Assembly (NCBI RefSeq): GCF_004324755.1
Contig: NZ_SDMQ01000005.1
Location: forward strand, 62,001 to 126,000
Length of the DNA stretch: 64,000 nucleotides
Reading direction: 5' to 3'
DNA from: Propioniciclava sinopodophylli
GTDB taxonomy: Bacteria > Actinomycetota > Actinomycetes > Propionibacteriales > Propionibacteriaceae
The position numbers were made by a program, and so were the translations under genes. Below, one piece after another: positions 49,067-61,305 of the stretch. The notes under the pieces are model-generated. The model saw only the letters and a list, made by a program, of their open reading frames with translations. It did no database searches and was not told the origin of the DNA. The number at the start of each line of letters is the position of its first letter. The first letter of the stretch is position 1.

Positions 49067-50650
49067 TCACCCGTCGAGAGCCCGGATTCCACCCTGTGAA
49101 CCACCCGCCAACGTGCGCATGAAGACGATCCGTTCCCCGCGGCGTCCGGACAGCTTCGCCCAGTCTTCCGGGTTGGTGGTGTTGGGCAGGTCCTCGTTCT
49201 GGGCGACCTCGTCCCGCACGGCAGCGAGCACGTGGGCCCGGCGGACGCCGCGCTCGCCCCCTTCCAGCAGCTCCTTGATGGCCGTCTTCTTGGCGCGCGC
49301 CGCGATGTTGGCCAGCATCGCCCCGGAGGTGAAGTCACCCACGTACAGCACCTCGCGCTGGCCGCTGGCGTAGGTCACCTCGACGAACTGGTTCTGCTCG
49401 GTCCGGGCATACAGGTCGTCCACGGCGTCGGCGATGACGGACGCCCGGAGCACCCCGGCCCCGCCGGCGGCGTCCGCCTCGGCCCCGTTCCACGGGGTGG
49501 CGCCGGTGAGGGACAGCCCGAGGATCTCGGCCGCGCCAGCACGCCCCGGCCGGTCGAGGCGGATCTTCACGTCGAGGCGGCCGGGCCGCAGGATGGCGGG
49601 GTCGATGAGGTCCTCGCGGTTGGTGGCGCCGATGACGATCACGTTGGCCAACGACTCCACGCCGTCGATCTCGGCGAGCAGCTGGGGCACGATCGTGGAT
49701 TCGACATCCGAGCTGACGCCCGACCCGCGGGTGCGGAACAGGGAGTCCATCTCGTCGAAGAAAACGATGACCGGACGCCCCGCCTCGGCCACCTCGCGGG
49801 CCCGGGCGAAGGTGAGCCGGATCTGGCGCTCGGTCTCGCCGACGTACTTGTTGAGCAGCTCTGGGCCCTTGATGTTGAGGAACGAGGAGCCCGCCGAGTT
49901 GGCCACCGCCTTGGCGACCAGGGTCTTGCCGCAGCCCGGCGGGCCGTAGAGCAGGACGCCCTTGGGCGCGGCCAGCCCGAACTCGATGAACAGGTCGCGG
50001 TGCCGGAAGGGCAGCTCGACCGCGTCGCGCACCTGGGCGATCTGGTCGTCGAGCCCGCCGATGTCGGCCCAGCTGACGTCGGGCACCTCCTCCAGCGTGA
50101 GTTCCTCGACGTCGGTGCGTTCGACGGACGCCCACGCCACCAGCGCCCGCCGGTCGGCCAGCAGGGACTGACCCGGCGTCAAGTCGGCGTGCCGCAGCGA
50201 GGACGCCAGCGTGACGACGACCTCCTCGTCGTTGGTGCCCGCCACCAGCGCGGTGGTGGCGTCGAGCCGCTCGCGCACCCGGACGATCTCCCCTGCCGGG
50301 GGGTGGTCGACCACCGCGACGGCGACGTGCGCCTCGTTGACCAGCACGCGGGCGCCCACGTCCAGGCGCTCCACGTCGACGACCTCGGGTGCGACGGCGG
50401 CGCGCAGCAGCCGCCCGCCCACGTGGACGTCGGCCAAACCGGCCTCCGGCAGCCCGAGCACCACACCGAACTGCTGCGGCGGCAGCGCCAGGGCGGCGAC
50501 CTGCTCGCGCAGGGCGACGAGCTGGCCGCGGGCGTCCCGCAGCGTCGCGTTCAGCTTGTCGTTGTGCTGGGCCAGGGCACGGGCGTCCGCGCGCGCCTGC
50601 GCCAGGCGGCGCTCGGCCACCTCCAGCCGGCGGGCGTCACCGTCGGTCAC
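49067..50650 (-). CDS. arc: Proteasome-associated AAA ATPase ARC/Mpa homologue lacking the QYL tail
   Basis: This hexameric AAA unfoldase recognises Pup. The 527-residue protein has an N-terminal coiled coil (about residues 8-55) and tandem OB domains (about 56-185). The AAA core has Walker A GPPGCGKT (236-243), Walker B VIVFFDEMD (294-302) and sensor/Arg-finger region GATNREDLIDPAILRPGRLD. The extreme C-terminus is RTLAGGSQGGIRALDG, without the Gln-Tyr-Leu ending that opens the 20S gate in Mycobacterium. GTG 50650 overlaps the trmI stop (GTGA). Confidence 0.93.
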   Translation of the reverse strand: MTDGDARRLEVAERRLAQARADARALAQHNDKLNATLRDARGQLVALREQVAALALPPQQFGVVLGLPEAGLADVHVGGRLLRAAVAPEVVDVERLDVGARVLVNEAHVAVAVVDHPPAGEIVRVRERLDATTALVAGTNDEEVVVTLASSLRHADLTPGQSLLADRRALVAWASVERTDVEELTLEEVPDVSWADIGGLDDQIAQVRDAVELPFRHRDLFIEFGLAAPKGVLLYGPPGCGKTLVAKAVANSAGSSFLNIKGPELLNKYVGETERQIRLTFARAREVAEAGRPVIVFFDEMDSLFRTRGSGVSSDVESTIVPQLLAEIDGVESLANVIVIGATNREDLIDPAILRPGRLDVKIRLDRPGRAGAAEILGLSLTGATPWNGAEADAAGGAGVLRASVIADAVDDLYARTEQNQFVEVTYASGQREVLYVGDFTSGAMLANIAARAKKTAIKELLEGGERGVRRAHVLAAVRDEVAQNEDLPNTTNPEDWAKLSGRRGERIVFMRTLAGGSQGGIRALDG

Positions 50651-51570
50651 GCCTGCTCCGACTCGATGACCGGCGCGGCCTCGACGCCGGCCGGACGGGG
50701 ACCGGTGTAGTCGGCGCCGTAAGCCCCCGGCGCCGGACGCCGCTTCTTGCGCGGGGCGATGTGCCCGGGGGCCAGCCGGCGCGTGAACATCAGGAAGCCC
50801 GTGTGGCCCGACGTCGCGTGGCCGGGCCGGATCGCCAGGCCCTCGGCGTGCCAGTCGCGGGCGGTGTACTCCTTGAGCACCGGCTCGGTGAAGCCGCCGT
50901 GGGTGCGCAACGTGTCGGCGGTACGACCGAGCTGGGTCGCGGTGGCGACGTAGCAGCACAGGACACCACCCGGCACGAGCCGCTCGGCGACGGCGTCGAT
51001 GCAGTCCCAGGGGGCGAGCATGTCGAGGATCGCGCGGTCGACCTCCTCGGGCCCGATCACCTCGGCCAGGTCGCCGAGCCGGACCTCCCACGTGCCGGGC
51101 TCCTCGCCGTAGAACGAGCGGACGTTCTTGCGCGCCACCTCAGCGAACTCGGCGCGGCGTTCGTAGGAGTACAGGCGCCCGGCCGGCCCCAACGCGCGCA
51201 GCAACGCCAGCGAGAGCGCCCCCGAGCCGACGCCGGCCTCCAGCACGCGGGCGCCCGGGAAGATGTCGGTCTGCATCAGGATGTGCGCGGCGTCCTTGGG
51301 GTAGATCACCGCGGCCTGGCGCGGCATGGCCACCATCACGTCGTGCAGCAGGGGGCGGAAGACCAGGAACTCGGCGCCGCCCACCGACAAAGCGACGACG
51401 CCCTCGGGTTGCCCGATCAGGTCGTCGTGGCTGATGCCGCCGTGCGTGGTGTGGAAGTTGCCGCCCGCCTTGAGCTTGACCGTGTGCCGACGCCCCTTGG
51501 CGTCCGTCATCACGACGCGCTCCCCCTCGCGGAGGGGACCGGTGGTGGTCGGGTAGGTGAAGTCAGTCAC
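50647..51570 (-). CDS. trmI: tRNA (adenine-N1)-methyltransferase TrmI
   Basis: This enzyme methylates N1 of A58 in the tRNA T-loop. The 307-residue protein has the N-terminal small domain (EGERVVMTDAKGRRHTVKLK) and IYPKDAAHILMQTDIFPGAR near residue 90. The SAM motif VLEAGVGSGALSLALLRALG follows near residue 111, then AILDMLAPWDC (catalytic Asp) near residue 180. It lies upstream of ARC, as in mycobacteria, with a GTGA overlap. Confidence 0.93.
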   Translation of the reverse strand: MTDFTYPTTTGPLREGERVVMTDAKGRRHTVKLKAGGNFHTTHGGISHDDLIGQPEGVVALSVGGAEFLVFRPLLHDVMVAMPRQAAVIYPKDAAHILMQTDIFPGARVLEAGVGSGALSLALLRALGPAGRLYSYERRAEFAEVARKNVRSFYGEEPGTWEVRLGDLAEVIGPEEVDRAILDMLAPWDCIDAVAERLVPGGVLCCYVATATQLGRTADTLRTHGGFTEPVLKEYTARDWHAEGLAIRPGHATSGHTGFLMFTRRLAPGHIAPRKKRRPAPGAYGADYTGPRPAGVEAAPVIESEQA

Positions 51571-53074
51571 GCAGGCTCCAGAGTCCGAGTTGCCAGGCCG
51601 GCCCGAAGGGCTGGCCCTGGAGGGTGGTGCCGGGCCCGAGCAGCATGTTCTCGGGGCCGACGGAGAGGGGGATGAGCGTGAGGTCGACCGCCGCCTGCTG
51701 CTGGATCTCGGCGAGCAGGGCGTTGCGCGTCGCCGGGTCCGGCGTCTCCCGGGCGCTCTGCACGAGCTGGTCGATCTTGGCCTGCGATCCGGGCAGGGCG
51801 TCGTCGACGTAGGGCTGCAGCCAGCCGAACGCCGTGTTCACCCAGGCGGGGCGGTCGGTCAGCACGAGGTCGGCCTCGAGCGTGTCGGGGACGAGCTGCA
51901 CCGACATGCCGGCGCTCTCCTCCAGCCGGTCGCGCAGGACGGCGGCCCGGTCGCGCGCCCCGGGCGCACGGCTGGTGTAGGCCAGCGTCAGCCGCAGGCG
52001 CTGGCCGCCCAGGTCGGGCATCTCGGCCTGGCCGCCGACCGGAAAGGCGTCCACCGAGCCCTCCACCGTGGGCGGCACGACGGACGCCAGCGTGCGGTCC
52101 GCCTGCAGGGCGGCCGCGACCGCACCGCGGACGGCCGGGTCGTCGCGGAACGGCGACGCCGGGCGGAAGACCAGCCGGTTCACGCGGGCCCCCGCCAGCT
52201 CGACGCGCGTGAATCCGGACTCGGTCCGCCCGCCCCCCGCAGCCATCTCGGTCGTGATGCGCTCCAGCGCCGAGGCCGACAGGCTCCGCCACACGACATC
52301 GGTGGACGCCTCGGCGACGGCCGCCTCGACCGCGGCCGAATCGGCCGCGAACTCCAGCTGGATCTCGTCGATCTGGCCGGTCAGGGCACCCCGGTAGTCG
52401 GTGAAGCGCTCGAAGACGAGGCGGTCCGGCGCGGTGGTGACGAGCTCGTAGGGCCCCGACCCGACCACCTGGCCCTCGTTGGGGCGCACGGCGTCCGGAT
52501 CGTACAGCTCCTCGTCCACGATGCTTGCCGCCGGCGTGGCCAGCGCGTGCCCGAACTGGGTGTCGGCGTACTTGAGGTGGAACCGGACCGTGAGGTCGTC
52601 CGCCACCTCGACGCGGTTGAGTGAGTCGAAGAGCCGGATCGAGCTGCTCGGGACGCTCAGGCGGTAGGCCCGCTCGATGCTGAACTTGACGTCCGAGGCC
52701 GTGAGGGCGTGGCCGTTGTGGAAGGTCAAGCCCTCGGACAGATCGCACTCGTACGTGGTGGGCGAGGTGTAGAGGCAGTCGCGTGCCAGGTCGGGCTTGA
52801 GCTCCGCGACCTGGGGGTGCACGACCATGAGCCGGCTGAAGGCGTTGAGGGCGACGATGGCGTCCGCCGCGGTGGTCGCCGCGGCAGGGTCGAACGTCGC
52901 GGGCACCTCGGTGGTCGTCACCGTGAACGGGCGCGGTGGCGGGGTCGGTGAGGCGGAGGCCATCGTCGCCGGCGTGTCGACCGGCTCGTGCGCGGGTTCG
53001 GGATCGTTGCTCGGCAGGGTGCAGCCGGCGAGCACGACGAGCAGCGCCACGGTGCCCGCGAGCGGCCTACGCAT
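51563..53074 (-). CDS. ABC transporter solute-binding lipoprotein, family 5
   Basis: This 503-residue protein has a lipoprotein signal (AGTVALLVVLAGC, Cys at about residue 18). It shows SBP_bac_5 features: ATFDPAAATTAADAIVALNA, EGLTFHNGHALTASDVKFSI and VGSGPYELVTTAPDRLVFER. It would bind peptides or similar solutes outside the cell. There are no permease or ATPase genes nearby, so it is an orphan or uses a distant transporter. The gene overlaps HAD (8 bases) and trmI (8 bases). Confidence 0.87.
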   Translation of the reverse strand: MRRPLAGTVALLVVLAGCTLPSNDPEPAHEPVDTPATMASASPTPPPRPFTVTTTEVPATFDPAAATTAADAIVALNAFSRLMVVHPQVAELKPDLARDCLYTSPTTYECDLSEGLTFHNGHALTASDVKFSIERAYRLSVPSSSIRLFDSLNRVEVADDLTVRFHLKYADTQFGHALATPAASIVDEELYDPDAVRPNEGQVVGSGPYELVTTAPDRLVFERFTDYRGALTGQIDEIQLEFAADSAAVEAAVAEASTDVVWRSLSASALERITTEMAAGGGRTESGFTRVELAGARVNRLVFRPASPFRDDPAVRGAVAAALQADRTLASVVPPTVEGSVDAFPVGGQAEMPDLGGQRLRLTLAYTSRAPGARDRAAVLRDRLEESAGMSVQLVPDTLEADLVLTDRPAWVNTAFGWLQPYVDDALPGSQAKIDQLVQSARETPDPATRNALLAEIQQQAAVDLTLIPLSVGPENMLLGPGTTLQGQPFGPAWQLGLWSLRD

Positions 53075-53751
53075 CGCGCAGCTCGCGCCAGTGCCGGCCG
53101 ACGGCAGCCAGCCCCAGCCCCTCCAGGGTGGGGACGATCTGGCGTCGCGTCGTGGGCTCGATGTCCTGCTCGAACGGGATGGCGAGCGTGGCCAGCCCCG
53201 CACGCTCGGCGGACGTGGTGCCCGGGATGGAGTCCTCCAGGGCGAGGCAGTCGCGCACCGCCAGGCCGAGCCGCTCCACCGCCATCAGGTAGGGCTCCGG
53301 GTCGGGCTTGCCGCGCGTGACGACGTCGCCGCCCACCACGACCTCAAACGGGTGCGACCCCATGCCCGACAGGATCGCCTCCAGAACGCTGGTGAACGTC
53401 GCCGACACCAGCGCGTTGCGGACGCCGGCCGCGGCCGCGGCGTCCAGCAGCTCACGCGCGCCGGGCCGGAACTCGACGCCGCGGGAGGTCATGTCCTCCA
53501 GCGCATAGTCGTTCAGGACGCCCGCGTAGTGGTCCACGTCGAGGTCGTCGCGGCCCGCCCAGCGCATGAGCATGGCGGCGCTGTCGCGCAGCGAGCACCC
53601 GGTGAGGCGGTTCTGCTGCTCGGAGGTGATCGTTCCGCCCCACTCGGCCATCAGGCGCCGCTCGGCGGCGTGCCACGACCGCTCGGAGTCGACAAGGGTG
53701 CCGTCGAAGTCCCAGAGCAGCGCCGCGGGCAGGTCGTGGCCGGGGGTGGGG

Positions 53752-53762
<11 letters not shown>
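53067..53762 (-). CDS. HAD-family hydrolase (phosphatase/phosphoglucomutase-like)
   Basis: This 231-residue protein has motif I LLWDFDGTLVDSERSWH near residue 15, GVRNALVSATFTSVLEAILS near residue 113, motif III Lys in GKPDPEPYLMAVERLG near residue 151, and motif IV ALEDSIPGTTSAERAGL near residue 175. The alpha-helical cap after motif I is typical of subfamily I phosphatases. It overlaps metH by 11 bases. The substrate is unknown; metH context suggests no specific role. Confidence 0.9.
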
Positions 53763-57234
<3,472 letters not shown>

Positions 57235-57299
57235 CGCTCAAGGATACCGATCCGCTGTGCAGGGCCGGGCGGCGTCCGGCCCGCGCTAGGGTGGCGCGC

Positions 57300-58085
57300 A
57301 TGGTTTCGACGCGCCTCACCGACCTGCGTCGTCCGGTCGTCCTGTTCGCCTTCAGCGGCTGGAACGACGCCGGCGACGCCGCCACCGGCGTCATCGACCA
57401 CCTCACCGAGTCGTACGAGACGGAGTTCGCCTTCCAGCTGGACCCGGACGAGTACTACGACCTGACCGAGAACCGGCCGGTGCTGGTGCGACAGGACGAC
57501 GGCGAGCGGAGCGTCCAGTGGGCGACCACCGAGCTGCTGGTCGCCCACCTGCCGGAGCGCGACCTCGTTCTGGTCAACGGCCCCGAGCCCAACCTGCGCT
57601 GGAAGGGGTTCTCCGCGGCGCTGGTCTCGGCGTTCCGGTCGATCGGGCCCGAGCGGGTCATCGCCATGGGCTCCATGCTGGCCGACGCACCCCACAGCCG
57701 GCCCGTGCCCGTCTCCGAGGACGGCACCGACTACGAGGGCCCCACGGGCATCGTCGGCGTCCTCGCGGGTGCCTGCCGGGACGCCGGACTGACGACCACC
57801 AGCCTGTGGGCCTCCGTGCCCCACTACGTGGCCGAGCCGCCCAACCCCAAGGCGACCCTCGCGCTGCTGCGCCGCCTCGGCGAGTTCCTCGACACCGAGC
57901 TGGACGAGCACGACCTGCCCCAGATGGCCGCGACCTGGGAGGCCCGGGTCACCGACCTGGTCGGCGACGACCCGGACATCGCCGAGTACGTCACCGGGCT
58001 CGAGCAGCGTTACGACACCGCCGAGGCCACCGGCGACGAGATCGCCTACGAGTTCGAGCGGTACCTCCGCCGCCGGGGTCGTTGA
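57300..58085 (+). CDS. PAC2 family protein
   Basis: This 261-residue soluble protein starts RRPVVLFAFSGWNDAGDAAT, with LVNGPEPNLRWKGFSAALVS near residue 91 and ALAGAC/TTTSLWASVPHYVA in the middle. These match the PAC2 (proteasome assembly chaperone 2-like) family, whose bacterial role is unknown. TAGGGT (57287-57292) lies 7 nt before ATG 57300, making a leaderless mRNA likely. A GGGCCGG/CCGGCCC hairpin lies just upstream (57263-57283), between it and the divergent metH. Confidence 0.9.
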   Translation: MVSTRLTDLRRPVVLFAFSGWNDAGDAATGVIDHLTESYETEFAFQLDPDEYYDLTENRPVLVRQDDGERSVQWATTELLVAHLPERDLVLVNGPEPNLRWKGFSAALVSAFRSIGPERVIAMGSMLADAPHSRPVPVSEDGTDYEGPTGIVGVLAGACRDAGLTTTSLWASVPHYVAEPPNPKATLALLRRLGEFLDTELDEHDLPQMAATWEARVTDLVGDDPDIAEYVTGLEQRYDTAEATGDEIAYEFERYLRRRGR

Positions 58086-58160
58086 GAGTCGCCGCCCGCG
58101 GCGGCCATGACTAGCCTCGGGATCGACCCGGCACCCGGGTCAACGACCCCGGAGGGACCG

Positions 58161-59657
58161 ATGGCGCGCCTGTCCGTTGTTGAGTTGTTGTCGACCGTGT
58201 TCGACGACCTGCGGCCCTGGGAGCTGCCCGTCGCGGACCCGACCCTCACCACCACGTATCGCCCGGAGCTGGACGCCGCGCGCGAGCGCACCGGTCACGA
58301 CGAGTCGGTGCTGGCGGGCGAAGCGCTGCTCCGCGGACGGCGCGTCGCCTACGTCGCCGGTGACCCGGCCTTCCTGCTCGGCTCCATCGGTGTTGCGGCA
58401 GGCGAGCGGATCACCGCCGCGCTCGAGCGGGCCACCGCCGAGCGTCTGCCCGTCATCGCGTTCCCCGTGGGCGGCGGCACCCGCATGCAGGAGGGCACGA
58501 TCGCCTTCCTGCAGATGGTCAAGGTCACCGGCGCGGTCATGGCGCACAAGGCCCAGAACCTGCCCTACCTGGTCTACCTGCGGCACCCGACGATGGGCGG
58601 GGTGTTCGCGTCCTGGGGGTCGCTGGGCCACGTGACGCTGGCCGAGCCGGGAGCCCTGGTCGGCTTCCTCGGGCCCCGCGTGTTCGAGGCGCTGTACGGC
58701 GAACCGTTCCCCTCAGGCGTCCAGCTCTCGGACAACCTGGCCGACCGCGGCGTCATCGACGCCGTCTGCCCGCCCGAGCAGCTCGGAGACGCGCTCCACC
58801 GCCTGCTGACCGTGCTGCTCGCGCGCATCGAGGCCCACCTCACGTCGGAGGACCACGCCGTCGCGCCCCGCGAGCCGGACGCCGTCGCCCTGCCGGACGT
58901 GCCCGCCTGGGAGTCGGTGCTGCGGACCCGCCGCGAGGACCGCCCCGGCCTGCGGGACCTGCTCGAGCTGGCGGCGACCGACGTCACCATGCTGAACGGC
59001 ACCGTCGACGGTGAGTCACACCCCGGCTCCGTCCTGGCGCTGGCGCGGTTCGGCGAGGCCCCCTGCGTCGTCGTGGGCCAGGATCGCGGTCTGCAGGACG
59101 TCCCGCTGGGGCCGGCCGCGCTGCGCGAGGTGCGCCGCGGCGTCCGGCTGGCCCGCGAGCTGCGGCTGCCGTTGGTGAGCGTGATCGACACGCCGGGGGC
59201 GGCGCTGTCGAAGGAGGCCGAGGAGCGCGGCATGGCGCCCGAGATCGCCCGCACGCTCAGCGAGCTGCTGACCCTGCCCACGCCGACGGTGAGCCTGCTG
59301 ATGGGGCAGGGCACCGGCGGCATCGCGCTGGCGCTCACGCCCGCCGACCGGGTGCTGGCAAGCCAGCACGCGTGGCTGGCGCCGCTGCCGCCGGAGGGGG
59401 CGTCCGCGATCATGCACCGCACGACGGAGCGGGCCCCCGAGCTGGCGAGTGCCCAGGGCATCCGGTCGGCAGACCTGCTCGCCAACGGCATCGTCGACCG
59501 CGTGGTGCCCGAGCCCGACGACCTCGCCGCGGAGCCGGACGCCTTCTGCGCCGCCCTGGGCTCAGCCCTGCGCGACGAGCTGCTGCGCGTCATGGCCCAA
59601 CCACGCAGGAAGCGTCGGGCCGCACGGGCCCGGCGCTACCGCGAACTGGGGTTGTAG
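58161..59657 (+). CDS. Acyl-CoA carboxylase carboxyltransferase, fused beta-alpha type
   Basis: This 498-residue protein joins an AccD-like half (LGSIGVAAGERITAALERAT; VIAFPVGGGTRMQEGTIAFL; TMGGVFASWGSLGHVTLAEP) to an AccA-like half (LVSVIDTPGAALSKEAEERG; LLMGQGTGGIALALTPADRV). It catalyses carboxyl transfer from biotin to an acyl-CoA, most likely acetyl-CoA for fatty-acid synthesis. It lacks the AccD zinc ribbon. ATG 58161 has GGAGGGA 5 nt upstream and is preferred over ATG 58107. The biotin carrier and carboxylase genes are not here. Confidence 0.85.
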   Translation: MARLSVVELLSTVFDDLRPWELPVADPTLTTTYRPELDAARERTGHDESVLAGEALLRGRRVAYVAGDPAFLLGSIGVAAGERITAALERATAERLPVIAFPVGGGTRMQEGTIAFLQMVKVTGAVMAHKAQNLPYLVYLRHPTMGGVFASWGSLGHVTLAEPGALVGFLGPRVFEALYGEPFPSGVQLSDNLADRGVIDAVCPPEQLGDALHRLLTVLLARIEAHLTSEDHAVAPREPDAVALPDVPAWESVLRTRREDRPGLRDLLELAATDVTMLNGTVDGESHPGSVLALARFGEAPCVVVGQDRGLQDVPLGPAALREVRRGVRLARELRLPLVSVIDTPGAALSKEAEERGMAPEIARTLSELLTLPTPTVSLLMGQGTGGIALALTPADRVLASQHAWLAPLPPEGASAIMHRTTERAPELASAQGIRSADLLANGIVDRVVPEPDDLAAEPDAFCAALGSALRDELLRVMAQPRRKRRAARARRYRELGL

Positions 59658-59743
59658 GTCAGGCGAGTGCCTGGCGCATGGTGTCGGGGGCCCGACGACG
59701 GAGGCGTCGAACTGGGCCGGCGACTGGGCCTCGGGCAGGATGA

Positions 59744-59765
59744 ACCCGCCCCTAAGCAGGCGGGT
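59744..59765 (+). terminator. Probable terminator of the carboxyltransferase gene
   Basis: ACCCGCC (59744-59750) pairs with GGCGGGT (59759-59765) around an 8-nt loop, followed by ATTAG. It ends 2 bases before the convergent plsC stop codon. It could serve either gene. Confidence 0.5.
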
Positions 59766-59766
59766 A

Positions 59767-60546
59767 TTAGCGGGGAGTCCAGCGGGGCACCCGGGCCGAC
59801 TTGCGCGGGTCCCAGATGCCCTCGGGGCGGGGCTCGCCGCGCAGCTGCTCGACCAGGGTGGTCACGGCGTCCATGATGCGCTCGGTGGCGATGCGCATGG
59901 CCTCCACGTCGGTGCGGCCGACCAGGTCGGCGAGGTCGACCGGCTCCCCCATGACGACGCGCACGGTCTTGCGCGGGAACAGCCGCGGGAGCGACAGCTT
60001 CCGCCCCGGCATGATCGCGTGTGTGCCCCAGTTGGCGGTGGGGATCACCGGCACCCCGGTGGCCAGCGCCAGCCGCGCCACGCCCGTCCGGGCGGTCTGG
60101 GGCCAGAGGTCGGGGTCACGGGTGCGCCCGCCCTCGGGGTAGATGCCGACGCACTCCCCCCGCTCCAGGGCGGCCTGGGCCGGCGCGAGCGAGTCGCGGG
60201 CCTGGGCCGAGTTGCGCTGAACCGGGATCTGCCCGCACTTGCGCGCGAACCAGCCGACCACGGGCGTCGACCACAGCTCGGCCTTGCCGAGGTAGCGGGG
60301 CCAGCGGCCAGACCAGATGATGTAGCGGCCCACGGCCAGCACATCGAGGTAGGAGACGTGGTTGCTGACCAGGATCATGCCGCCGCTGGGGGGCAGGGAG
60401 GCGGCGTCGTCCCAGACCTCCTTGGACACGGCGCGCAGGACGTGGCCCACCGCGATGGCGAGGCGCCGGTAGACGGGGCCGTCGCCGGGCTGGCTCGGCG
60501 TGCGGAGCGGACGCTGGCTGCGGTTCCGGTCGAGTGCGGTGCCCAT
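59767..60546 (-). CDS. plsC: 1-acyl-glycerol-3-phosphate acyltransferase (PlsC family)
   Basis: This membrane-associated acyltransferase of phospholipid synthesis is 259 residues. Motif I, VSNHVSYLDVLAV near residue 60, has the catalytic NHx4D. Motif II lies in the GKAELWSTPVVGWFARKCGQ region near 86. Motif III is GIYPEGGRTRDPDLWPQ near residue 134, with EGGR in place of the usual EGTR. VPVIPTANWGTHA is motif IV. It lies 3 bases past rpe on the same strand. Confidence 0.9.
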   Translation of the reverse strand: MGTALDRNRSQRPLRTPSQPGDGPVYRRLAIAVGHVLRAVSKEVWDDAASLPPSGGMILVSNHVSYLDVLAVGRYIIWSGRWPRYLGKAELWSTPVVGWFARKCGQIPVQRNSAQARDSLAPAQAALERGECVGIYPEGGRTRDPDLWPQTARTGVARLALATGVPVIPTANWGTHAIMPGRKLSLPRLFPRKTVRVVMGEPVDLADLVGRTDVEAMRIATERIMDAVTTLVEQLRGEPRPEGIWDPRKSARVPRWTPR

Positions 60547-60549
60547 GCG

Positions 60550-61221
60550 TCAGTGCCCCGCGCAGCGGGCGTCGGCGAGGTCCTTCAGCGACCGCACCAT
60601 GGCGTCCGGGTCGTCGGCGCGGAAGACGGCCGAGCCGGCGACGAAGACATCGGCCCCGGCGTCCGCCACCTGTTCGATCGTCGACTCGGAGACGCCGCCG
60701 TCGACCTGGATCCAGATCTCCTGCCCGGAGTTCTTCACAATTTCGCGGGTGCGGCGGATCTTGCCGAGCATGCCGTCGAGGAACTTCTGGCCGCCGAAGC
60801 CCGGATCGACAGTCATGATCAGCACCATGTCGAACTCGGTGATGATGTCGCCCAGTGGCTCGATGGGCGTCTGGGGGCGCAGTCCGATGGACGCCCGCGA
60901 GCCGAGCGAGCGGATCTGGCGCGCGGTCCGGATGGGGGCGTGGGACGCCTCCAGGTGGAACGTGACCGACTCGCAGCCAAGCTCGGCGTAGGCGGGGGCG
61001 TGCACGTCGGCGTTCTCGATCATCAGGTGGACGTCGAGGAACGCGTCGCGGTGGTTGTTGCGCAGGCACTCCACCACGGGCAGCCCGAGGGTGAGGTTGG
61101 GCACGAAGTGGTTGTCCATCACGTCGATGTGGATTCCGGCGGAGCTGGGGATGCGCCGGATCTCGCCATCGAGGCTCGCCAGGTTCGCGTTGAGGACGCT
61201 CGGATGGATGCGGTTCGCCAC
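60550..61221 (-). CDS. rpe: Ribulose-phosphate 3-epimerase
   Basis: This pentose-phosphate enzyme interconverts ribulose 5-phosphate and xylulose 5-phosphate. The 223-residue TIM barrel has [20 protein letters not shown], the metal/catalytic [20 protein letters not shown] near residue 31, [16 protein letters not shown] near residue 131, and [13 protein letters not shown] near residue 171. The early PSxLxAxxxxL motif reads [11 protein letters not shown]. It belongs to the priA-fmt-rsmB-rpe series. Confidence 0.95.
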   Translation of the reverse strand: MANRIHPSVLNANLASLDGEIRRIPSSAGIHIDVMDNHFVPNLTLGLPVVECLRNNHRDAFLDVHLMIENADVHAPAYAELGCESVTFHLEASHAPIRTARQIRSLGSRASIGLRPQTPIEPLGDIITEFDMVLIMTVDPGFGGQKFLDGMLGKIRRTREIVKNSGQEIWIQVDGGVSESTIEQVADAGADVFVAGSAVFRADDPDAMVRSLKDLADARCAGH

Positions 61222-61305
61222 GAGGCGACTCTAGCGGCTGGCTCCCCGGCCCACCGCCTCCCCGGTGTACGGGTCGACGAAGCGCCCGCCGAGACGCGTT
61301 CCCGC

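Noticed and set aside
57235-57299. Cobalamin riboswitch before metH, or SAM riboswitch before metY
   Set aside because: The metH gap is only 65 bp and the metY leader 79 bp; neither has room for, or shows, the conserved elements.
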